From assembly GCF_027604915.1 (NCBI RefSeq), contig NZ_JAJAQC010000057.1, positions 1 to 37,762 of the forward strand: 37,762 bases of DNA. The letters are read 5' to 3'. Under the pieces are notes generated by a model. The model ran no database searches. It saw only the letters and a list, made by a program, of their open reading frames with translations, and was not told the origin of the DNA. Numbering within the stretch: position 1 is the first letter of the stretch; each line of letters begins with the position of its first letter. Below, piece by piece: positions 31,979 through 37,762 of this stretch. A program made the position numbers and the translations under genes. The DNA comes from Streptomonospora mangrovi. Its GTDB lineage: Bacteria > Actinomycetota > Actinomycetes > Streptosporangiales > Streptosporangiaceae.

Positions 31979-32995
31979 TCAGCGCGGGGGCCGGGCGGTG
32001 CTGGCGCGCTCGACCAGGGCGCCCGGGGCCGCCGCGGTGTCGGCCGCCGCGCCGCCCGCCAGCAGCTCCCGCAGCACCCGCGCCGCCTGCTCGCCGTAGC
32101 CCTTGACGTCGCGGCTGACCGCCGTGAGGGCCGGCCGCGTCATGCGGCACAGCGGGGAGTCGTCCCAGGCCACCACCGACAGGTCGGCGGGCACCGCGAA
32201 CCCCAGTTCGTGGGCCACGCCCAGGCCGGCCACCGCCATCAGGTCGTTGTCGAAGACCAGCGCGGTGGGGGCCGGGCGCCGCGACAGCAGCCGCCGGGTG
32301 GCCTGCGCGCCGGAGGCGTCGGAGTAGTCGGCGTGCACGGTCGCCCAGTCGGCCAGCCCGAACGCCGCCGCGGCCTCCTCGAACGCCGCCGTGCGCCGGT
32401 GGGTGTGCAGCAGCGCGGCCGGCCCCGCCACCCGGCTCACCCGCCGGTGGCCCAGGCCGGCCAGGTAGCCCACGGCCCGCGCCACCGAGGCGGCGTCGTC
32501 GGACCACACGCAGGGCTGCGCCGCACCGGGCAGCGGACCGCCGATGAGCACCGCCGGCAGCCCCATCTCGGCGAGGGCCGCCGGGCGCAGGTCCTCGGTC
32601 AGCAGGTCCACCACCAGCACGCCGTCGACCCGGCGCTGGGCGTGCCAGTTGCGGTAGGTGCGCACCTCCTGCTCCTGGTCGGGGGTGACCTGGAGCAGCA
32701 GCGAGGTGGAGGTCTCGGCGAGCGCCGTCTGCACCCCCGACATCAGCGCCATGAAGAACGGCTCCAGCCCGAGGGTGCGCGCGGGGCGGCCCACCACCAT
32801 GCCGATCGCGTCGGCCCGGCCGTCGGAGAGCGCGCGGGCGGCGGTGCTCGGCGCCCAGCCCAGCTCCTCGGCGATGGCCAGCACGCGCAGCCGGGTCGCC
32901 TCCGACACCCCCGGCTTGCCGTTGAGCGCGTAGGAGACCGACCCCTTGGAGACCCCCGCTGCCTGGGCGATGTCGGCGATGGTGGGACGGCGCAC
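31979..32995 (-). CDS. LacI-family transcriptional repressor
   Basis: A 338-residue full-length LacI-type regulator. The N-terminal helix-turn-helix TIADIAQAAGVSKGSVSYALNG (~5-26) and the hinge region with APSTAARAL (~48-56) lead to a periplasmic-binding-protein-like core (~60-325). The core has EPFFMALMSGVQTAL, VDGVLVVDLL, GHRRVSRVAGP, ALVFDNDLMAVAGL and LSVVAWDDSPLCRMTRPALT. It starts with GTG at 32995 behind GAGGGAGA. It lies 140 bp upstream of the isomerase-kinase operon, whose promoter holds a matching palindrome, so it is the probable local repressor, released by mannose, fructose or a related sugar. It is closely related to the HTH-less protein encoded just upstream. Confidence 0.87.
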   Translation of the reverse strand: MRRPTIADIAQAAGVSKGSVSYALNGKPGVSEATRLRVLAIAEELGWAPSTAARALSDGRADAIGMVVGRPARTLGLEPFFMALMSGVQTALAETSTSLLLQVTPDQEQEVRTYRNWHAQRRVDGVLVVDLLTEDLRPAALAEMGLPAVLIGGPLPGAAQPCVWSDDAASVARAVGYLAGLGHRRVSRVAGPAALLHTHRRTAAFEEAAAAFGLADWATVHADYSDASGAQATRRLLSRRPAPTALVFDNDLMAVAGLGVAHELGFAVPADLSVVAWDDSPLCRMTRPALTAVSRDVKGYGEQAARVLRELLAGGAAADTAAAPGALVERASTARPPR

Positions 32996-33143
32996 GGTGG
33001 TCTCCCTCGGTTATCGGCGGTGCCGCCGCGCGCGGCCGGGAGCCGCGCGGCGCGGGCGATGGCCCGACACGGGCAGCGTAGTTCGTCGCCCGGCCCCGCC
33101 CCGTGGCGCGGGCGCGGCGCTGTAGGGCGCGGCCGGGCGCCCC

Positions 33144-34022
33144 TCACACGCCCGCGCGCACCCCCGGGCGGGCGGTGCTGCCCCGCGCCACATAGCGGGC
33201 GGCGGGGGACCACCGCTCGGCCACCGGGCGGCCTTCGACGCGCTCCAGCACCGCCTCCGCCACGGCGGTGCCGTACTGGTGGACGTCCACGCTCATGGTG
33301 GTCAGCGGGGGCGAGGCCAGCCGGCACAGCGTGGAGTCGTCCCAGGCCACCAGGCTGACGTCGGCGGGCACCGCGACGTCCAGCCCCTTGGCGGCCTCAA
33401 GGCCCGCCACCGCCATCGCGTCGTTGTCGTAGAGGACGGCGGTGGGCGGGTCGGCGGCGCCCAGCAGCCGCGCCGTCAGCTCGGCCCCCGCCTCGCGCGA
33501 GTAGTCGCCGGCCAGGACCACCGGCGGCGCGATCCCGGCGCGGCGGCAGCCCTCCTCCAGCGCGGCCGTGCGCGCCCGGGTGTGCAGCAGGTCGGGCGGG
33601 CCGCTGATGCGCGCCACCCGCCGGTGCCCCAGGTCCAGCAGCCGTGCCAGCGCCTCGTGCACGGGCGCGGCGTCGTCGGTGCGCACCGCCGGGGCGGCGG
33701 GATCGCCGGGCCAGGTGCCCACGAGCACGGCGGGCAGGCCCAGCCGGGCGAGGACCGCCGGGCGCTCGTCGCCGGCGCGCAGGTTGACCACGGCGACCGC
33801 GTCGACCAGGCCGCGCGCGGCCCAGCGCTCGTAGGCCGCGACCTCGGCGGCGGGGGAGTCGACGATGTGCAGGAGCACACCCATGTCGCGCTCGGCCAGG
33901 CGCTCCTCGATCCCGCCGATGAACTCCATGAAGAACGGCTCGACGCTGAGCAGCCGGGCGGGCCGGGCCAGGATTAGCCCGACCGCGCCGCCCTGGCCGG
34001 GAGCCGGCGCCGGCTCAGCCAT
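33144..34022 (-). CDS. LacI-like sugar-binding protein lacking the DNA-binding domain
   Basis: A 292-residue paralogue of the adjacent LacI repressor, with the whole sensor core but no helix-turn-helix or hinge. The sequence begins MAEPAPAPGQGGAVGLILARP, so the first core strand comes within ~18 residues. EPFFMEFIGGIEERLAERDMG, VDAVAVVNL, GHRRVARISGP, AVLYDNDAMAVAGL and VSLVAWDDSTLCRLASPPLT match the neighbour block by block. I read all three upstream frames to ~34210 and found no HTH remnant. The ATG at 34022 overlaps the end of a short ORF with a strong ribosome-binding site; a GTG at 34136 in frame is an alternative without one. It may be a pseudogene, a dominant partner in mixed dimers, or a free sugar sensor. 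Confidence 0.7.
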   Translation of the reverse strand: MAEPAPAPGQGGAVGLILARPARLLSVEPFFMEFIGGIEERLAERDMGVLLHIVDSPAAEVAAYERWAARGLVDAVAVVNLRAGDERPAVLARLGLPAVLVGTWPGDPAAPAVRTDDAAPVHEALARLLDLGHRRVARISGPPDLLHTRARTAALEEGCRRAGIAPPVVLAGDYSREAGAELTARLLGAADPPTAVLYDNDAMAVAGLEAAKGLDVAVPADVSLVAWDDSTLCRLASPPLTTMSVDVHQYGTAVAEAVLERVEGRPVAERWSPAARYVARGSTARPGVRAGV

Positions 34023-34095
34023 GCGGGGCCGGGCGCGGGGCGGCGGCGCCCGGCGGGCGGGGGCCGCGAGGGCGGACGGCGTCGGGTGCGGCCAC
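34015..34095 (-). CDS. Candidate 26-codon leader ORF coupled to the HTH-less LacI gene
   Basis: A GTG at 34095 lies 7 bp after a near-perfect AAGGAG (34108-34103), the best ribosome-binding site in this region. The frame encodes 26 residues rich in Pro, Ala and Arg, and its TGA overlaps the ATG (34022) of the LacI-like gene. It may allow translation by re-initiation, or mark a frameshift that once joined it to the LacI frame. The peptide itself has no recognisable domain. Confidence 0.35.
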   Translation of the reverse strand: MAAPDAVRPRGPRPPGAAAPRPAPHG

Positions 34096-34214
34096 GAGAG
34101 GGCTCCTTGCTCGGATCGGCCGGAGAGGGCGGGCACGGGCCCGGGGCGGACCCCCGGTCGGGGACGGGCCGGCGGCGGGCGGCGAGCCGCCGGGGCGGGT
34201 CGGCGACACCCACG

Positions 34215-34243
34215 GTCTTACGTCATCGACTTAACTAAGTCAA
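34215..34243 (-). promoter_or_regulatory. Promoter with palindromic operator for the HTH-less LacI gene
   Basis: On the minus strand, TTGACT (34243-34238) and TAAGAC (34220-34215) have a 17-bp spacer. The palindrome GACTTAACTAAGTC (34228-34241, plus-strand reading, 12 of 14 symmetric) overlaps the -35 and spacer. The layout copies the isomerase promoter. Half-sites ACTTA are shared but the spacing differs. Confidence 0.6.
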
Positions 34244-34304
34244 CCGGCGGCGCGGACGGCGCGTTCCCGGCGCGCGGGGCAGAGAGGCCCGGCCGCGGCC
34301 GCCG

Positions 34305-35708
34305 CTACCGCTGCCGCGCCAGGGCCGCGCCGATGGCCCGCGCGCCGTCGGCGAAGGCGCCCGGGTCGGGGCCGGCGAAGTTGAGACGCAGGTAGGGGCC
34401 GGTGGGTTCGGCGGGGAACCACGCGTCGCCGGGGGCCACCGCCACCCCGGCCGCCTCGCAGTCGGCCACCAGCACCTCCAGGTCCACGGCGTCGGGCAGG
34501 CGCACCCACAGGTTCAGCCCGCCCCGGGGCACAGCGGTCACATACGCCTCGGGCGCGTGCTCGCGCAGCGCCGCCACGAGGATGTCCCGCCGGGCGGCCA
34601 GGTGGCGGCGCAGCCCGCGCAGATGGGTGCGCCAGGCCGGCTGGGTGACGACGTCGAGCGCCGCGGCCTGGAGCACGGCGCTGACGTAGAGGGACTCCGC
34701 CTGGGCGGCGGCCAGGATCCGCTCGCGCGCCGGCCCGCGCGCCACCAGCCCGGCCACGCGCACGGCGGGGGACACGCTCTTGGTCAGCGACCGCAGGTGC
34801 ACGACGTGCCCGCCGTCGTCGCGCGCGGCCAGGGGCACCGCGTCGGTGTCGATGGCCAGGTCGTGGGCCCAGTCGTCCTCCACGACGAACGCCCCGTGGC
34901 GGCGCGCCGCCGCCAGCACCCGGTCGGCCAGGTCGGCGGACCAGTGGGCGCCGGTGGGGTTGGCGAAGGACGGCTGGGCGTAGAACGCGCGGGCGCCGGT
35001 GCGCGCGAAGGCGCGGTCGACCTCGTCGGGGTCGGGGCCGTGCGGCCCGCTGGGCACCGGCACCACCTCCACGCCGGCCTGCGCGGCGGCCAGGATCGCG
35101 CCCCAGTAGGTGGGCGACTCCAGCAGCAGCGGCCGGCCCGCGCCGACCAGGGCGCGGAACGCGGTGCTCAGCCCGCTCTGGCTGCCCGGCAGGACCACCA
35201 CGTCGCCCGCCGCCGGCGGGGCGGTGCCGGGGCCGGCGCCGAGTTCGGCCGCGAACCACGCCTGGAGGTCGGGCAGGCCGGCGGCCGGGGAGCGCGACAC
35301 CGCCGCGGCGCCGCGCGCGGCCCGCGCGAACGCGGCGCGCACCAGCCGCTCGGGCAGCAGGTCGCGGTCGGGGTAGCCCGCGTGCAGCGCGACCACGTCG
35401 TTGGGCACGGTGCGCAGCGCGGCCGACAGGCGCGGTGCGCGGGCGCGCGGGGAGCCCAGCGCGGCGGTCTGCCAGCCGTGGTCGTGCGGGCGGGCCGGGG
35501 GCGCGGCGCGCACGAACGTGCCCACGCCGGGGCGGCTCTCCACCGCGCCCTGCGCGGCCAGCGTGCGCAGCGCCTTCTGCACCGTCACCGGGCCGGCGCC
35601 GTACTGGGCCGCCAGGGCGCGGGTGGAGGGCAGCCGGGCGCCGGGCGCGGCCGCCGCGATCCACTCCCGCAGGTCGGCGACGATCCGGCCGCTGCTATCG
35701 TTGGACAT
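34305..35708 (-). CDS. MocR-type (GntR-HTH plus aminotransferase-fold) transcriptional regulator
   Basis: A 467-residue chimeric regulator of the MocR/GabR/PdxR family. The N-terminal winged helix (~8-68) has ARLPSTRALAAQYGAGPVTV and the wing GVGTFVR. A Pro/Ala-rich linker is followed by a class I aminotransferase-like domain (~100-467). It has LPGSQSGLSTAF, LESPTYWGA, FANPTG with Asn250, VVEDDW with the PLP-ring Asp at ~278-279, and SLTKSVSPAVRVAG with Lys310 as the PLP-binding lysine; Arg317 follows. All PLP contacts are kept, so it should bind the cofactor. The ATG at 35708 overlaps the EamA start codon on the other strand. It most likely controls the EamA gene and itself through the GCTATC repeats. 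Confidence 0.87.
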   Translation of the reverse strand: MSNDSSGRIVADLREWIAAAAPGARLPSTRALAAQYGAGPVTVQKALRTLAAQGAVESRPGVGTFVRAAPPARPHDHGWQTAALGSPRARAPRLSAALRTVPNDVVALHAGYPDRDLLPERLVRAAFARAARGAAAVSRSPAAGLPDLQAWFAAELGAGPGTAPPAAGDVVVLPGSQSGLSTAFRALVGAGRPLLLESPTYWGAILAAAQAGVEVVPVPSGPHGPDPDEVDRAFARTGARAFYAQPSFANPTGAHWSADLADRVLAAARRHGAFVVEDDWAHDLAIDTDAVPLAARDDGGHVVHLRSLTKSVSPAVRVAGLVARGPARERILAAAQAESLYVSAVLQAAALDVVTQPAWRTHLRGLRRHLAARRDILVAALREHAPEAYVTAVPRGGLNLWVRLPDAVDLEVLVADCEAAGVAVAPGDAWFPAEPTGPYLRLNFAGPDPGAFADGARAIGAALARQR

Positions 35709-35753
35709 GAGAGAAGACAGTAGCGCTATCGTCTCCGCGTCGCCACCGCTATC
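35694..35753. promoter_or_regulatory. Overlapping divergent leaderless promoters with three GCTATC repeats
   Basis: GCTATC occurs as a direct repeat at 35694-35699, 35725-35730 and 35748-35753; the middle copy is part of the palindrome TAGCGCTA (35721-35728). MocR proteins typically bind direct repeats. A plus-strand -10, TATCGT (35696-35701), would start RNA at the EamA ATG (35707). A minus-strand -10, TACTGT (35722-35717), would start RNA at the MocR ATG (35708). The -35 elements are weak. Confidence 0.58.
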
Positions 35754-36678
35754 ATCCTCCGCCGCCGGTCTGGGCTGGGGCCTGCTGGGGGTGGCGGCTT
35801 TTTCCCTCACCGTGCCGTTCACCCGCCTGGCCGTCGCCGGCGGCGGCATGTCGCCGCTGTTCACCGGCTCGGCCCGGGCGGTCGTGGCCGCCGTGCTCGC
35901 CGCGGCCGCGCTGGCGGCCACCCGCCAGCGCCTGCCGCGCGGCGCGCAGTGGGTCCGCCTGGCGGTCGTCGCCGGCGGCGTGGTGGTGGGCTTCCCCGTG
36001 CTGACCTCCTTCGCGCTGACCGCCGCGCCGGCCGCCCACGGCGCCGTCGTGATCGCCCTGCTGCCCGCCGCCACCGCCGTGACCGCGGTGCTGCGCGGGC
36101 GCGAGCGGCCCCCGCTCGCCTTCTGGGCCGCGGCGGCGGCGGGCGCGGTCGCGGCCGTGGTGTTCGCCGCGCTGGCGGGCGGCGGCCTGGGCGCGGGGCC
36201 GCACTGGGCCGACGCGCTGCTGTTCGGCGCCGTGGTCGCGGCCGCCCTCGGCTACGCCGAGGGCGGGCTGCTCGCCCGCGAACTGGGCGCCTGGCAGACG
36301 GTGTCCTGGGCGCTGGTGCTCGCCGCGCCGCTGATGACCGCGCTCACGGCCGTCTCGGCGCTGCGCGAGCCCCCGAGCGCCACCCCGCTGGCCTGGGCCG
36401 CGTTCGCCTACCTGGCCGTGGTGAGCATGTACCTCGGCTTCTTCGCCTGGTACCGGGGCCTGGCGATCGGCCCGATGGCGCGGGTCAGCCAGGTGCAGTT
36501 GGTCCAGCCCGTGCTCACCATCGGCTGGGCCGCGCTGCTGCTGGGCGAGCACCTGGCCTGGACCACCGTGCTGGGCGGCGTCGCCGTGGTCGCCTGCGCC
36601 GGCGGCGCCGTGCGCACCCGGCTGGGTGCGGTGGCGCGGCCGGTGGCGCGCGAGGATCCGGGCGGGCGCGCGGGGTAG
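35707..36678 (+). CDS. EamA/DMT-family membrane transporter
   Basis: A 323-residue inner-membrane exporter with two EamA repeats and about ten helices. Repeat 1 (~25-160) begins GLLGVAAFSLTVPFTRLAVA. Repeat 2 (~175-305) contains MYLGFFAWYRGLAIGPMARVSQVQLVQPVLTI in outline, with the family-typical QLVQPV helix before the last two helices (LLGEHLAWTTVLGGVAVVACAG). EamA proteins export amino acids and other metabolites; pairing with a PLP-dependent MocR regulator suggests an amino acid, amine or B6-related cargo. The ATG at 35707 has no ribosome-binding site and shares two bases with the MocR start codon; the next in-frame candidates would cut into the first helix, so the upstream start is kept. 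Confidence 0.84.
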   Translation: MREDSSAIVSASPPLSSSAAGLGWGLLGVAAFSLTVPFTRLAVAGGGMSPLFTGSARAVVAAVLAAAALAATRQRLPRGAQWVRLAVVAGGVVVGFPVLTSFALTAAPAAHGAVVIALLPAATAVTAVLRGRERPPLAFWAAAAAGAVAAVVFAALAGGGLGAGPHWADALLFGAVVAAALGYAEGGLLARELGAWQTVSWALVLAAPLMTALTAVSALREPPSATPLAWAAFAYLAVVSMYLGFFAWYRGLAIGPMARVSQVQLVQPVLTIGWAALLLGEHLAWTTVLGGVAVVACAGGAVRTRLGAVARPVAREDPGGRAG

Positions 36679-36892
36679 CGCACCACCCTTCCCACCTCCC
36701 CCACCGCCAGACCGCCCCGGAGGCGCCGAGCGCGTGTCCGAAACCCGGGGCGGAGGCGTCGGGGCAGGTCGGCGGGCCGGCGCCGAAACCGGCCGGGAGT
36801 GGCCGCCGCGCGCGGCCGTGCGGCGGTTTGCCCGGTCCGCCGCGACGGCATCTACCTGGGGCCGAGGGCGGCTGACGGGGGAGGTGGAGCCG

Positions 36893-37660
36893 GTGCCGGG
36901 GAGATCCGCGCGGCTGGTCGCCGCCGCGCTCGTGCTCGCCGTCCTGGGCTGCGCACCGCAGCACCCGGGCGGGCCGGGCGCGGCCGGGGAGCCGGCCGCC
37001 CCCACGGCCTCCGCCGCACCGCCCGCCGCGACGGCCGCGCCCGGCTCCGGCGCGGCCCGCCTCGACACCGCGCCGGTCGAGGTCCCCGACGACGTGCTGG
37101 CGGGCGTCGTCTCCGTGCAGACCCGGCGCGGCGCCCACCGCGGCAGCGCGTTCCGGATCGGGCTGGAGGGCGTGGTCGTCACCGCCGTCGGCGTGGTGGC
37201 CGGCATCGAGCCCGGCCGCGGCGTGCGCCTGGTGCGCGCCGACGGCGAGCCGGTGGCGGCCGAACTGCTGGGCCGGGCCGGCGGCGCGGGCATCGCCGTG
37301 CTGCGCGTGGAACCCGGGTCCGGGCTGCCGCCGCTGGTCGCGGGCACCGCGTTCACCCGCGCCCGCGCGGGCGACCCGGTGGTGGCCGTGGGCGCCCCGG
37401 CGGTGCTGGCGGCCCCCGCCGCCCCGGTCGTGCTGCGCGACAAGCGGCGGCCCGTGGCGCTCGGCGCGGCGGGCGCGGCCACCGCGCTGGCGGCCGAGGG
37501 GCCGGCGGCCCCCGGCGCGGCGGGCGGTCCGCTGCTCAGCGCCGAGGGGCAGGTGCTTGGGGTGATCACCGCCCGCACCCCGCCCGCGCGCGGCGGCGTG
37601 GTGGCGATCCCCGTCCACCGCGCCCGCCAGGCGGCTTTTGAGATCGTGCGCGCGCTCTAG
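36893..37660 (+). CDS. Lipoprotein with degenerate trypsin-like (pseudoprotease) domain
   Basis: A 255-residue lipoprotein. A signal sequence ends in LAVLGC, with Cys20 as the lipid site, followed by a Pro/Ala linker (~21-60) and a trypsin/HtrA-like beta-barrel domain (~65-255). The fold landmarks are plain, but each catalytic position is changed. GSAFRIGLEGVVVTAVGVVAG has Gly100 where the His of THVV is expected. GGAGIAVLRV has Gly133 for the Asp of DLAVL. GAAGGPLL has Ala210 for the Ser of GNSGGP. It therefore cannot be a serine protease; a peptide-binding or sensor role is possible. The GTG at 36893 is chosen because GGGGGAGG lies 9 bp upstream and the lipobox then falls at the right distance. 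Confidence 0.72.
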   Translation: MPGRSARLVAAALVLAVLGCAPQHPGGPGAAGEPAAPTASAAPPAATAAPGSGAARLDTAPVEVPDDVLAGVVSVQTRRGAHRGSAFRIGLEGVVVTAVGVVAGIEPGRGVRLVRADGEPVAAELLGRAGGAGIAVLRVEPGSGLPPLVAGTAFTRARAGDPVVAVGAPAVLAAPAAPVVLRDKRRPVALGAAGAATALAAEGPAAPGAAGGPLLSAEGQVLGVITARTPPARGGVVAIPVHRARQAAFEIVRAL

Positions 37661-37683
37661 CCCCCGGCCGGTGGCCCGGAGGT

Positions 37684-37749
37684 GGGGGGGGGGGGGGGCC
37701 CCCCCCCCCCGCGCCCCCCCCCCCCCCCCCCGCCCCCCCCCCCCCCCGG
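37684..37749. repeat. G/C homopolymer run at the window end
   Basis: Uninterrupted runs of G and then C, broken by a few single bases, fill the last part of the window. Such runs are not seen elsewhere here. They most likely reflect poor-quality or collapsed sequence at a contig edge rather than biology. Confidence 0.75.
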
Positions 37750-37762
37750 GGCGCGGGCCAGA

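Noticed and set aside
34023-34213. Remnant of a LacI helix-turn-helix in another frame
   Set aside because: All three minus-strand frames were read. They give Pro/Arg/Ala-rich sequence with no DVAxxAGVS-like motif.

Overview
The window is very GC-rich, densely coded chromosomal DNA from a filamentous actinomycete. The evidence is the GC-rich third codon positions, frequent GTG/TTG starts, GTGA/ATGA start-stop overlaps, an actinobacterial LexA (SOS) box, two SAM-methyltransferases of the actinomycete-typical DUF574 family, an F420/FMN split-barrel protein and an actinobacterial HelD. A member of the Nocardiopsaceae would fit, but genus is inference. There are no tRNA, rRNA, CRISPR, phage or insertion-sequence signals. 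The last ~70 bases are a G/C homopolymer run that looks like a contig-end artefact.

Layout. 0-3.3 kb (minus): two VOC proteins, then a three-gene unit of unknown function headed by a 466-aa protein. 3.7-10.6 kb: an MFS permease, an acyl-CoA dehydrogenase, and a divergent, translationally coupled pair (a double-domain CaiB/BaiF CoA-transferase and an AMP-dependent acyl-CoA ligase). These last three resemble the dehydrogenase/CoA-transferase/ligase logic of the carnitine cai operon. The leader of the pair contains a striking 71-nt nested inverted repeat. 10.6-15.1 kb: a minus-strand operon of ECF sigma factor and a metal-type (ZnuABC-like) ABC importer, with a tiny zinc-binding anti-sigma-like protein on the opposite strand and a His/Cys-bearing membrane protein nearby.

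15.1-23 kb: a long non-coding stretch, an AraC-type regulator with a VOC protein, a short UvrA paralogue preceded by a LexA box, a HelD-type RNA-polymerase helicase and a secreted LpqC-like esterase. 23.1-26 kb: a coupled AAA+ ATPase/TPR pair of unknown role. 26.1-29.5 kb: a split-barrel F420/FMN protein and two DUF574 methyltransferases around a DUF4352 membrane protein.

29.5-34.2 kb (minus): a sugar locus with a PfkB kinase, an AGE-family aldose-ketose isomerase (probably mannose to fructose), a LacI repressor, and a second LacI paralogue that has lost its DNA-binding domain. Operator-like palindromes sit inside two sigma70-type promoters. 34.3-36.7 kb: a MocR/GntR regulator and an EamA transporter whose start codons overlap head to head, so both messages are probably leaderless. 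The window ends with a trypsin-fold lipoprotein in which all three catalytic positions are replaced.

No complete, clearly new multi-gene system can be proved from sequence alone. The best candidates are the HTH-less LacI tandem, the 71-nt leader structure, the overlapping leaderless MocR/EamA promoter, the ECF-metal importer operon, the AAA+/TPR pair and the pseudoprotease lipoprotein.
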